Shown piece by piece: positions 24,090 through 32,303 of a stretch of 49,958 nucleotides of DNA. This DNA comes from UBA7446 sp964014735. GTDB taxonomy: Bacteria > Bacteroidota > Bacteroidia > Flavobacteriales > Flavobacteriaceae. The translations under genes were made by a program, and so were the position numbers. The stretch lies in the NCBI GenBank assembly GCA_964014735.1, contig CAXHBH010000009.1, positions 1 to 49,958 on the forward strand, given 5' to 3'. The notes beneath the pieces are model-generated. The model ran no database searches, had not been told where the DNA came from, and was given only the letters and a program-made list of their open reading frames with translations. Numbering within the stretch: the first letter of the stretch is position 1; each line of letters starts with the position of its first letter.

Positions 24090-27000
24090 CTAAACTTCTT
24101 TGAGAATGAGTGTTTTTCCGCAGTAAACCAGTAGTTTTTGTTTAACATTTAGCCCTTGTTCTGTTAAACATAAGGCATATTGCTCAAGTTGATTTATATG
24201 GCTGTTCTGGTGTTGGCCTGTCTTAAAATCTAATAACATCACCTTGTTCTCTGAAGTAGTAACAAATCTGTCGGGGCGCAAAAGTTCTCCATTTGCTGCA
24301 AAAAGGCCGCGCTCTTTGTAAGCAGTGTTGGCGGGGTCGAAATAAACTGCAAGTTGTTCGTGACTTAGCATCTCTTTTGTAATTTTAAATAATCGTTCGT
24401 ATTGTATTTTTCCTAGCCGTTCTTTTGCTTTAGATTGACTAAGAGCGCGGTCCAAATCTTGCGGAACATCTACAAGCGCCATCACCTCGTGAAGTACGGT
24501 GCCAAAAAGTGCTTGTTTTGATTGAACAGATCTTTCTGCAACAGCATTTGCGGCTTGTTTTAAATTAAATGTAAAAGGAGTAGAAGTTACCGTTAATTCT
24601 TTTGTTGTTTTGGGAGGAGTCCTCCGTTCACCATAGGTAAACTGTTGGGCTTCTAGCTCAGGAATTACATGAGCAAAAATATCTGACAATCCTTTAGGCT
24701 TAGTGTCTGTATTCCCTTTTTGGGTAATGATATGAAGCTCTTCTATTGGCCTTGTCATTCCCACATAAAGAGTGTTTAATGTATCCATAACTGAATGAGC
24801 ATAATAGGTTTCATAGATTTGATTTGCCCCTCCTCCAAGCCTAGAAAGGTTTTGGGATATGGGCAGCAACATTTCTTTAAAGGGTGTATATTCTCCTTCT
24901 GGAAGTGGGAACCAGGCCAAATTATTGTTCCCTTCAATCCATTTGCTGTCTGAAAATGGTAGTAAAATAACTGGAAAAGCCAATCCTTTTGCCTTGTGTG
25001 TAGTCATAATCTTGACAGCATTTTTGTTTTCTGGTGGACGAACCGTCCAGCTATCCTTGTTTAGCTCCCAATGTGAAATGAGTGCTATCGGGGTTCTCTC
25101 TCTTTTACCTTGCCATTTTAATACTTCATCTAAAAAAGCTTGTATGTGTGCAGTAAGTTTTTTTGTTAGGGAAAGTGCCCAAATGGCATATTCTAACGCG
25201 GCATAAATGGGTAATTGATAAAATGTTGCAAGGTCAAACTTTTGTTTTGACAATGATAAAAGCACTTGTCGCAAGGGAAGTTTAAACTGTTGTGTTGTCC
25301 ATTCATGAGGGCTGTTCTGCAATAGAGCAAAATGCTCCAGAACGGCATAGCGGTTTATCATACTTTTAGGCGATACACGTAGTTTTACTAGGTGCATTAA
25401 AAACTGAACGTCTGGGCTTTGTGCTACCAGCAAAGATTCTGAAGAGGTAATCTGAATTCCTGCTTCTGTTAATGCTTTAGCAATTTGTACGCCTTGTTTG
25501 TTTTTTCTGACCAAAATACAAATGTCATCGGGGCCATATCCCTGCTTTAAACAGTCTTTGACGCATGACAAAACTTGAGCCTGATATGCTGCTATACGTT
25601 CTTCATTATTTTTCCCCTCAACAGCACTAATCGTAACGTAGCCGCCGGCTTTACTATTGGCCTTTTGTTTACACGATTCCGAATAAAGTGCCCGCTGTGA
25701 GGGCAAAGGCAAGAATTTGGATGCTTTGGTGAAAAAATCATTGTTAAAAGATACAATGTTTGGGTGGCTTCTATAGTTTTTCGGTAAGTCTTCAACCTCA
25801 GGCGTTATGGTAAACGGCACTTTTTTATTAGCCAAGGCCATAAACTGTTCCGGATACCCACCTCTCCATCTGTATATTGATTGCTTTGCGTCGCCCACCA
25901 AAACCAAAGAGCCATGGCGTTCGCTGTCTTCCAAAGCGTGTGAAAACAACGGAAAAAGGTTGGACCACTGCAAAGAAGAGGTGTCTTGGAATTCGTCCAC
26001 AAAAAAATGCTGAAAGCGTATGCCAAGCCGCTCAAATATAAAGTGAGTATCTGTCTCTTTAATAGCGTCTGAAATCAATTTATTAAAAAACCCCAACAAT
26101 TGGTTATTTCGTTCATCTTGAAGCGCCGATACTCCTTGGCCAATATGCTGCATAAGCGACAGCGGTACCACATTCTTTCGCAGTAAGTTTAACAAAACTA
26201 GCTGGCGCCAGTGCTTTGTGTAAGTATCCATAAGCGCTATAACCTGTTCTTTTATGCTATTAAATTTATCTTGCTCTTGAGTTGTAGCGCTCTTTTTTAA
26301 ATATGTCCCCGTTTCGTAGCTTTTGAATAAAGTAGTGTTTAGCATTTCCTTAGGCCATTCTCCATTTGCCAAAAGCATTAATAGTTTGGGCAAAGAGCCA
26401 TATGGAAAAAGCGATGTTGTAATTTGTAATTCTTGAAATACCAGAAGCGCCTTTTGTGATGCCTCTTTTATTGGATTCAATATGGTTTCTGTTTGGTTTT
26501 CTAATTTCCTGCTTAATTCAATAAAGGCTTTAATAGGAACGTGTTCCAAGTTTGCCAGCGACTGCATGTGATTTTCATTTAAATACATTTGAGCAATCGA
26601 GTTTAGCTCTTTTGAAACGTCCCAAGATTTCAAATCATCTGACTTTTGTAAAACATAGTCAACTAGGACCTGTGTTAATACTTTGTCCTCTCCTGCTTTG
26701 CTAATTACTTGCTCAATCACCTCTAACATAAAAGACTTGCCGTCTAAAGCGACTTCAAAGCGTGCATTAATTCCTAAATCGCGTGCAAATGTTCGGATAA
26801 TCTTGTGTGTTAGCTTGTCTATGGTGGTAACTTGTAGCTGCCCAAAGTGGTGTAAAACATAGCGATATGCATTTTTTGATCTTTGGTGTAGCTGATCACC
26901 CGTTATTCCGCACATTGATGAAACTTCCAAAAACATGGTGTCTTTTTTGGGTCTTTTTTTATTTGAGGCAAAAGAATCAAGGTGAAATAAAATACGGGTT

Positions 27001-27173
27001 TTCATTTCTTGCGCCGCCTTATTAGTAAAGGTAATGGCAAGCAGCCGCTTCAGCTTTTCTGGTCGTCTGCTGTTGAGTAGTCGAAAGAGAAAAGATCGCA
27101 CAAGTGTATAGGTCTTTCCTGAGCCGGCTGAAGCATTGTAAATAATAAAGGGGGGGGTAACTGTGCTTGACAC
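24090..27173 (-). CDS. AddA-like UvrD-family helicase with C-terminal nuclease domain
   Basis: The 1027-residue product has all main superfamily 1 helicase motifs: Walker A ASAGSGKT with Lys20, motif Ia AITFTNKAAQEMK, motif II FVDEFQDTS, motif III LVGDAKQSIYRWRGG, motif IV YRSHPNIVSFN, motif V MTTHKAKGLAFPVI and motif VI YVGMTRP. A PD-(D/E)XK nuclease follows, with FGTVLHEVMA and Asp982-Phe-Lys984 in LDFKTG. It should unwind and degrade DNA ends to load RecA. The only usable start is a GTG at 27171-27173, ten residues before the helicase core. A C8 tract covers codons 6-8, where a slip would abolish translation. Confidence 0.9.
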   Translation of the reverse strand: MSSTVTPPFIIYNASAGSGKTYTLVRSFLFRLLNSRRPEKLKRLLAITFTNKAAQEMKTRILFHLDSFASNKKRPKKDTMFLEVSSMCGITGDQLHQRSKNAYRYVLHHFGQLQVTTIDKLTHKIIRTFARDLGINARFEVALDGKSFMLEVIEQVISKAGEDKVLTQVLVDYVLQKSDDLKSWDVSKELNSIAQMYLNENHMQSLANLEHVPIKAFIELSRKLENQTETILNPIKEASQKALLVFQELQITTSLFPYGSLPKLLMLLANGEWPKEMLNTTLFKSYETGTYLKKSATTQEQDKFNSIKEQVIALMDTYTKHWRQLVLLNLLRKNVVPLSLMQHIGQGVSALQDERNNQLLGFFNKLISDAIKETDTHFIFERLGIRFQHFFVDEFQDTSSLQWSNLFPLFSHALEDSERHGSLVLVGDAKQSIYRWRGGYPEQFMALANKKVPFTITPEVEDLPKNYRSHPNIVSFNNDFFTKASKFLPLPSQRALYSESCKQKANSKAGGYVTISAVEGKNNEERIAAYQAQVLSCVKDCLKQGYGPDDICILVRKNKQGVQIAKALTEAGIQITSSESLLVAQSPDVQFLMHLVKLRVSPKSMINRYAVLEHFALLQNSPHEWTTQQFKLPLRQVLLSLSKQKFDLATFYQLPIYAALEYAIWALSLTKKLTAHIQAFLDEVLKWQGKRERTPIALISHWELNKDSWTVRPPENKNAVKIMTTHKAKGLAFPVILLPFSDSKWIEGNNNLAWFPLPEGEYTPFKEMLLPISQNLSRLGGGANQIYETYYAHSVMDTLNTLYVGMTRPIEELHIITQKGNTDTKPKGLSDIFAHVIPELEAQQFTYGERRTPPKTTKELTVTSTPFTFNLKQAANAVAERSVQSKQALFGTVLHEVMALVDVPQDLDRALSQSKAKERLGKIQYERLFKITKEMLSHEQLAVYFDPANTAYKERGLFAANGELLRPDRFVTTSENKVMLLDFKTGQHQNSHINQLEQYALCLTEQGLNVKQKLLVYCGKTLILKEV
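27150..27157 (-). repeat. C8 homopolymer tract at the start of the addA-like gene
   Basis: Eight G on the plus strand, C on the coding strand, spanning codons 6-8 (Thr-Pro-Pro). This is immediately after the GTG start and before the Walker A motif. Confidence 0.85.
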
Positions 27174-27215
27174 GGCAAATGGTATTTATCAGAACTAAAT
27201 ATAGGAATATATGTG

Positions 27216-27223
27216 TAACTTTG
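27216..27223 (+). promoter_or_regulatory. Candidate -7 box (TAACTTTG) of the superoxide dismutase gene
   Basis: Exact TAnnTTTG match, 21 bases before the ATG. There is no TTG at the usual -33 spacing, so recognition may rely on the -7 box alone. Confidence 0.55.
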
Positions 27224-27244
27224 TGCCAATTAAAATATTAGATT

Positions 27245-27847
27245 ATGGCTTTTAAACTTCCTTCTCTTCCATATGCCGCAGACGCGCTGGAACCTAACAT
27301 TGACGCAAAAACAATGGAAATTCACCACGGGAAACACCACAATGGTTATACCGCCAAGCTAAATGCTGCCATCGAAGGCTCAGCACTTGAGGGAAAATCA
27401 ATTGAAGAAATTTTAGGTGGTCTTGATATGAGCAACGCTGCTGTTCGAAACAATGGCGGGGGTTACTATAACCACTGCTTATTTTGGGAAATCATGGGTC
27501 CTGACTCAGGTGAAATGTCTTCCAAATTAAGTAATGCGATAGACGCGGCCTTTGGCTCTTTCGAAACTTTTAAAGATGCTTTTTCAAAAGCTGCAGCAAC
27601 ACAGTTTGGCTCGGGGTGGGCATGGTTATGTGTGCATAGCGACAGCAAATTAGAGGTTTGCTCAACAGCAAACCAAGACAATCCACTAATGAAAAGCGTC
27701 GGATGTGGAGGTACTCCCATCCTTGGTTTAGACGTTTGGGAACATGCATATTACCTAAATTACCAAAACAGACGGCCAGACTATATTGAAGCATTCTTTA
27801 ATGTTGTCAACTGGACGGAAGTAAGCAAACGTTACGCGGCTGGCTAA
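27245..27847 (+). CDS. sodA: Superoxide dismutase, Mn/Fe family (Mn-like)
   Basis: Converts superoxide to hydrogen peroxide and oxygen. The 200-residue protein lacks a signal peptide, so it is cytoplasmic. Metal ligands fit the family: His in MEIHHGKHH, His in YYNHCLFW, and Asp and His in LDVWEHAYYLNY. The NNGGGYYNH segment has Gly where iron enzymes usually carry Gln, and TANQDNPL supplies the Gln typical of manganese enzymes, so manganese or dual metal use is likely. It is a single-gene unit followed by two hairpin terminators. Confidence 0.95.
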   Translation: MAFKLPSLPYAADALEPNIDAKTMEIHHGKHHNGYTAKLNAAIEGSALEGKSIEEILGGLDMSNAAVRNNGGGYYNHCLFWEIMGPDSGEMSSKLSNAIDAAFGSFETFKDAFSKAAATQFGSGWAWLCVHSDSKLEVCSTANQDNPLMKSVGCGGTPILGLDVWEHAYYLNYQNRRPDYIEAFFNVVNWTEVSKRYAAG

Positions 27848-27867
27848 TTGCCAATGTGTTATAAAAC

Positions 27868-27899
27868 AAAAAAGAGGACTATAATAGCCCTCTTTTTTT
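27868..27899. terminator. Intrinsic terminator 1 downstream of sod
   Basis: GAGGACTAT and ATAGCCCTC pair with one mismatch, flanked by AAAAAA on the left and TTTTTTT on the right. It can therefore work in both directions between the convergent sod and purF genes. Confidence 0.85.
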
Positions 27900-27908
27900 G
27901 TATATAAT

Positions 27909-27937
27909 AAAAAAGGTGGAAAGAATCCACCTTTTTT
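27909..27937. terminator. Intrinsic terminator 2 between sod and purF
   Basis: AAAAGGTGGA pairs with TCCACCTTTT around an AAGAA loop and has runs of A and T on either side, so it is bidirectional. From here to 28038 the sequence is AT-rich and holds nothing else I can identify. Confidence 0.88.
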
Positions 27938-28038
27938 GCCCCAAATCTTACCATGAACTTAACCTACTTATGTTATGGCATTGCTAATATACAAACAGAA
28001 TTTACAAATCAAAGCAAAATTTTATTTTTTTTCAAATT

Positions 28039-29934
28039 TCAATAAGCACGTCCCTTTTTGCCTTCGTAAAAATTGATATAGGCCTGGTTAACAACCTTAT
28101 TGCCACCATCAGTAGGATAATTGCCTGTGAAATACCAATCTCCACAGTTTTCTGGGCAAGCTTGCTGCAAGTTTGCGACAGATTGAAAGATAACATCCAC
28201 TTGCGCTTTAATGTCTTGGGTGCGTAGCATAACTGATATTTGTTTTGAAATCTCCTCATCTGTAAATTGGTCATAAAGCGGCTTGACATGGTTTTGGATA
28301 TCTGACACATTATGGTTTATTGTTGATTTAGCATTTTCGTAAACCGTTTCAAGCTGTTCCGTTTTGTTGTGTTTTTTCAATAATGCCAACATGGCTCTAA
28401 ATGCAATGAGGTCTTCTAGTCGAGCCATATCAATCCCATAACAGTCTGGATATCTAATCTGCGGAGCGCTGGAAACCACAACTATTTTTTTTGGTCCTAA
28501 GCGGTCCAATATTTTTAAAATACTTTTTTGTAAGGTCGTACCACGAACGATACTGTCATCTATAATTACAAGGTTATCATCTTTTTCAACAGATCCGTAA
28601 GTGATGTCATAGACGTGGGCAACCAAGTCGTCTCTGCTGCTGTCTTCTGTAATAAAGGTGCGTAGTTTAACATCTTTGAGAATAACCTTTTCTATTCTGG
28701 GCCTCGGTGAAAGTAGTGCCTTAAGGCGATCAGGTGAAAGGTTCTTTTCTTTTAATATTGCGGATTCCGACTGCTCAAGCATAAAGTCTTGTGCTCGCTG
28801 TACAAGGCCATAAAAAGACGTTTCAGCTGTGTTTGGGATATATGAAAAAACAGTGTTTTTTAAATCTCCATTTACTGATTCATATATTTTTGGAAATAGC
28901 AAACGCCCAAGAGCTTTACGCTCAGTATATATGTCGGCATCATTTCCACGAGAAAAATAAATGCGTTCAAAAGAGCAAGACAAACGTAATGATGGCATAT
29001 TGATTTTGACATGTGATAACGCTCCTGATTTCTTTGTAATCAACGCATGGCCTGGAGCTATTTCTTGGATTGCTTCCTTAGGTACATTAAATACCGTCTG
29101 AATGGCTGGTCGTTCTGATGCGACCACTACAACCTCGTCGTCTTTGTAAAAAAACGCTGGCCTGATCCCTGCGGGGTCACGAAGCACAAAAGAATCTCCA
29201 TGTCCAAGTAGCCCACCAATAACATAGCCTCCATCCCAGTTTTTAGATGCTTTGCGTAAAATTTTAGCAATGTTTAAGCGTTTGGCGATTTCCGATGATG
29301 CGCCTTGCTTGTCAAAGCCTTCTGTTTTGAGTTTTTTGTAAAGCTTGGCAACAGAGTCGTCTAAAAAGTGGCCTATTTTTTCCATAACCGTAATGGTATC
29401 TGCCTTTTCTTTTGGGTGTTGCCCAATAGTAACCAGGTTTTCAAATAACTCATTAACATTTGTTAGGTTAAAATTTCCTGCTACAATAAGGTTTCTGTGC
29501 ATCCAGTTGTTTTGTCGCAAAAAAGGGTGTACGCTTTCTATGGTATTATTGCCAAAGGTTCCATATCGTAAATGCCCCAGCATAACTTCTCCAACGTACG
29601 GAAATACTGATTTCAATGCGTCTGAAGACAGGTCTTTGGTGGGAATAGTCTTCTCAACATTATTGATCCGCGTGTTGATAGTTTTGAAAATTTCTTTAAT
29701 CGGCTGGGGGTCTGAAGACCGAACGCGGCTCATAAAGCGTTCGCCTGGTGACATGTCTAATTTAATGCTTGCAAAACCTGCGCCGTCTTGGCCGCGGTTG
29801 TGCTGCTTTTCCAGCATCAAATACATTTTCTGTAGTCCGTAAAACGAACTGCCGTACTTTTTCTTGTAGTGGTCTAAGGGTTTGAGCAGCCTAACTAGGG
29901 CTATTCCGCATTCGTGCTTGATGGCATCACTCAT
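28039..29934 (-). CDS. purF: Amidophosphoribosyltransferase, large Bacteroidota-type form
   Basis: First committed step of purine synthesis: makes phosphoribosylamine from PRPP and glutamine. The N-terminal glutaminase nucleophile is Cys9 in HECGIAL, preceded by a short propeptide-like MSDAIKHE. The glutaminase elements HNRGQDGAGF, HLRYGTFG and RDPAGIRPAF follow. The PRPP loop is VIIDDSIVRGTT. At 631 residues it is longer than the roughly 470-510 of the classical enzyme, with extra segments in the glutaminase part and at the C-terminus; this longer type is known in Bacteroidota. It is grouped with a PfkB kinase, rnhA and purN. Confidence 0.9.
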   Translation of the reverse strand: MSDAIKHECGIALVRLLKPLDHYKKKYGSSFYGLQKMYLMLEKQHNRGQDGAGFASIKLDMSPGERFMSRVRSSDPQPIKEIFKTINTRINNVEKTIPTKDLSSDALKSVFPYVGEVMLGHLRYGTFGNNTIESVHPFLRQNNWMHRNLIVAGNFNLTNVNELFENLVTIGQHPKEKADTITVMEKIGHFLDDSVAKLYKKLKTEGFDKQGASSEIAKRLNIAKILRKASKNWDGGYVIGGLLGHGDSFVLRDPAGIRPAFFYKDDEVVVVASERPAIQTVFNVPKEAIQEIAPGHALITKKSGALSHVKINMPSLRLSCSFERIYFSRGNDADIYTERKALGRLLFPKIYESVNGDLKNTVFSYIPNTAETSFYGLVQRAQDFMLEQSESAILKEKNLSPDRLKALLSPRPRIEKVILKDVKLRTFITEDSSRDDLVAHVYDITYGSVEKDDNLVIIDDSIVRGTTLQKSILKILDRLGPKKIVVVSSAPQIRYPDCYGIDMARLEDLIAFRAMLALLKKHNKTEQLETVYENAKSTINHNVSDIQNHVKPLYDQFTDEEISKQISVMLRTQDIKAQVDVIFQSVANLQQACPENCGDWYFTGNYPTDGGNKVVNQAYINFYEGKKGRAY

Positions 29935-29974
29935 TGGGTAAAATTAACTAAAATTATCATAGCCCGCTTTAAAA

Positions 29975-30898
29975 TTACGATACTGTTCGTAGGCGCTCCA
30001 GCTCTTGGAGCTGCGCTAAAAAGGTTGGTTTTTTTGCATAGACAAATCCTTCAGTTCCCATGGCTCCTACACAAATAGAGGCCGCTGCTGTGCCGTGTAA
30101 AACACCCTGTTTGATTGCCCGCGAAGAAAGCACCTCCTGTGATGCTAAATATCCCGATAGTCCCCCTGCAAAACTGTCGCCTGCACCCGTTGGATCGATC
30201 ACTTGCTGTAATGGGATTGCCGGAGCATAAAAAGGGTGGTCTTTGTAAAAAAGTAAGGCACCATGCTCACCCTTTTTTATAATAACATATGCGGGCCCTA
30301 GTTTGTGTATGGCTTTAGCGGCAGAAACCATGTTTGACTGTCCGCTCAACTGCAAGGCCTCCTCATCGCTAATTGTGATAATATCAACCTTCTTGATAAC
30401 TGCTATCAATTCGCCTAAAGCAACATCCATCCAAAAGTTCATTGTGTCTAGTAATACCAGTCGGCTTGGATTTGGCTCGAGTTGATCCAGCGCCCTTTGT
30501 TGCACGCTTGGGGCAAGATTTCCAAGCATTATCACAGAAGCATCTTTGAATTGTAAAGGAACAATCGGATCAAAGTCAGCCAATACGTTAAGCTGGGTAT
30601 CAAGTGTGTCGCGCTTGTTCATGTTGTCGTGATACTTCCCTTTCCAATAAAAAGACTTTTGGCCAGCTACTTTAGTTACTCCTGAAAGGTCTATCCCTCG
30701 GTCTGTAAGCAAAGAAATATATTCGCTTGTGAAGTCGTCCCCAATCACAGAAACTATTCCAATATCTGCATCTGCATAAGACGCTGCCAACCCGATATAA
30801 GTCGCTGCGCCTCCTAAAATTTTCCCTGAAGCTTGTGTAGGAGTAATGATTTCGTCAAATGCCATTGTGCCTACAATAAGAAGTTTGTTGTTTTTCAT
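29975..30898 (-). CDS. PfkB-family carbohydrate or nucleoside kinase
   Basis: The 307-residue product has the ribokinase fold signatures: an N-terminal GGAATYIGLAAS segment and the C-terminal DPTGAGDSFAGG with the catalytic Asp. It phosphorylates a hydroxyl of a sugar or nucleoside using ATP; the substrate is not determined by the sequence. Its place between purF and rnhA/purN hints at nucleoside or ribose metabolism but is not proof. The ATG overlaps the rnhA stop by four bases, so the genes are translationally coupled. Confidence 0.88.
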   Translation of the reverse strand: MKNNKLLIVGTMAFDEIITPTQASGKILGGAATYIGLAASYADADIGIVSVIGDDFTSEYISLLTDRGIDLSGVTKVAGQKSFYWKGKYHDNMNKRDTLDTQLNVLADFDPIVPLQFKDASVIMLGNLAPSVQQRALDQLEPNPSRLVLLDTMNFWMDVALGELIAVIKKVDIITISDEEALQLSGQSNMVSAAKAIHKLGPAYVIIKKGEHGALLFYKDHPFYAPAIPLQQVIDPTGAGDSFAGGLSGYLASQEVLSSRAIKQGVLHGTAAASICVGAMGTEGFVYAKKPTFLAQLQELERLRTVS

Positions 30899-31362
30899 GT
30901 GTTTTGCGGTATAAATCCTGTGTCTTCTTTTTGGTTTTTTTGTTTAGACGCTGCTACGGCAAGTGCGTCGCAGCGTTCATTTTGTGGGTGCTGGTTGTGT
31001 CCTTTTATCCATTTAATTACCACGCTGTGTTTTCTAAACAATATTAGAAAGCGTTTCCACAAATCTTGGTTTTTTTGTTTTTTAAATCCTTCTTTTTCCC
31101 AACGAAAAACCCATTTTTTTTCGACAGCATCACAAACGTATTTAGAATCAGTAAAAACCGTAACCTTAATTGGGGCCTCTTTTAACAGTTCCAGTCCAAC
31201 AATTACAGCCAACAACTCCATGCGATTATTGGTGGTATACACAAACCCTTCTGCATGTTCTTTTTTGTAGGTCGAGCCGGGTAGTTCTAAAATAAGCCCA
31301 TATCCGCCAGGCCCCGGATTTCCTCGAGCAGCACCATCGCTGTATAGATAAACCTGTTTCAT
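30895..31362 (-). CDS. rnhA: Ribonuclease HI
   Basis: Removes RNA from RNA-DNA hybrids during replication. At 155 residues it is the normal single-domain enzyme. The catalytic residues are in YSDGAARGNPGPGGYG (first Asp), NRMELLAVI (Glu) and FTDSKYV (Asp); the last Asp is likely in ERCDALAV. The KGHNQHPQNERCD handle region is also recognisable. It overlaps purN upstream and the PfkB gene downstream by four bases each. Confidence 0.95.
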   Translation of the reverse strand: MKQVYLYSDGAARGNPGPGGYGLILELPGSTYKKEHAEGFVYTTNNRMELLAVIVGLELLKEAPIKVTVFTDSKYVCDAVEKKWVFRWEKEGFKKQKNQDLWKRFLILFRKHSVVIKWIKGHNQHPQNERCDALAVAASKQKNQKEDTGFIPQNT

Positions 31363-31922
31363 TGTTGGTCTAGCAATTGGTGTATTTGTGGTGCAAAGTG
31401 TTCATGTTCCAACTGCTGTGTTTTTTTGGCTACGTCTGCTGCTGTATCTGTAATGGCTACAACTGTTTTGGCTTGGAAAATAATAGTGCCCTCATCATAG
31501 CGTTCATTAACATAGTGAATGGTAATGCCTGTTTCTGCCTCGCTGTTCAAAACAATCGCGTCAAAAACATGTTTGCCATACATGCCCTTGCCTCCGTATT
31601 TGGGCAACAAAGCAGGATGAATGTTAATAATTTTGTTGGGAAATGTGTGTATGTAGCTTTCGGGTATCTTCCACAAAAATCCTGCGAGTACAATTAAGTC
31701 TGGGTTTACCGATATGAGTTCTTCGAGTATATTATTTTGATATTGTGATCGATTGAAGACCCTTGTGGGCACACCAAGGCGCGTTGCGCGATTGATTACA
31801 CCGGCATTTGGATTGTTACAATAAACACATTTTACGGCAGCTGTTTTAATGGCACCAAAGAACGTGATTATTTTTTCCGCATTTGTGCCTGAGCTTGAGG
31901 CAAAAACAATAATTGTTTTCAA
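31359..31922 (-). CDS. purN: Phosphoribosylglycinamide formyltransferase
   Basis: Formylates GAR using 10-formyl-tetrahydrofolate, the third step of purine synthesis. The 187-residue product has the N-terminal FASSSGTNAEKI phosphate-binding segment, the catalytic Asn/His in INIHPALLPKYGGKGMYG and the Asp in YVNERYDEGTIIFQ. It is the first gene of the purN-rnhA-pfkB unit. The stretch up to the divergent acpP gene holds the acpP promoter. Confidence 0.95.
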   Translation of the reverse strand: MKTIIVFASSSGTNAEKIITFFGAIKTAAVKCVYCNNPNAGVINRATRLGVPTRVFNRSQYQNNILEELISVNPDLIVLAGFLWKIPESYIHTFPNKIINIHPALLPKYGGKGMYGKHVFDAIVLNSEAETGITIHYVNERYDEGTIIFQAKTVVAITDTAADVAKKTQQLEHEHFAPQIHQLLDQQ

Positions 31923-32007
31923 AATATATAATGCCTTTTTGCAAATTTACGCAATAAAAGTCGCTTGGCTGCAACAGTTTAAAATGTGTATTATTTAGAA
32001 AAATTAT

Positions 32008-32036
32008 TTGTGTGCGTAAAAGTTTTTCTATTTTTG
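32008..32036 (+). promoter_or_regulatory. Promoter of acpP-fabF-rnc (TTG, 18 bp, TATTTTTG)
   Basis: The best promoter in the window. TTG at 32008-32010 is followed by an 18-base spacer and TATTTTTG at 32029-32036, matching both Bacteroidota consensus elements. The acpP ATG is 24 bases after the -7 box, leaving a leader of about 20 bases. Confidence 0.8.
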
Positions 32037-32060
32037 TCGGAAATAATAAAACCAAAATGT

Positions 32061-32294
32061 ATGTCTGATATTGCATCACGTGTAAAAGCCATTATTGTAG
32101 ATAAACTAGGCGTTGACGAAAATGAAGTAGTCACTGAGGCTAGCTTTACTAACGATTTAGGCGCAGACTCTTTAGATACCGTAGAACTCATTATGGAGTT
32201 CGAAAAAGAATTTGATATTCAAATTCCAGATGACCAAGCAGAAAATATTTCATCTGTTGGTCAGGCTATTCAGTATATAGAAGGAAGTAAATAA
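32061..32294 (+). CDS. acpP: Acyl carrier protein
   Basis: Carries growing acyl chains on a phosphopantetheine arm during fatty acid synthesis. The 77-residue acidic product has the attachment serine at residue 37 in GADSLDTVEL. The open frame extends 25 codons upstream, but those codons overlap the promoter. The second ATG at 32061 begins the standard MSDIASRVKAII N-terminus. It is followed after nine bases by fabF. Confidence 0.97.
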   Translation: MSDIASRVKAIIVDKLGVDENEVVTEASFTNDLGADSLDTVELIMEFEKEFDIQIPDDQAENISSVGQAIQYIEGSK

Positions 32295-32303
32295 TCATTT
32301 TTC

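Noticed and set aside
29345..29842. Long plus-strand open frame opposite purF
   Set aside because: It is antisense to conserved glutaminase-domain codons, and its translation shows no family pattern.
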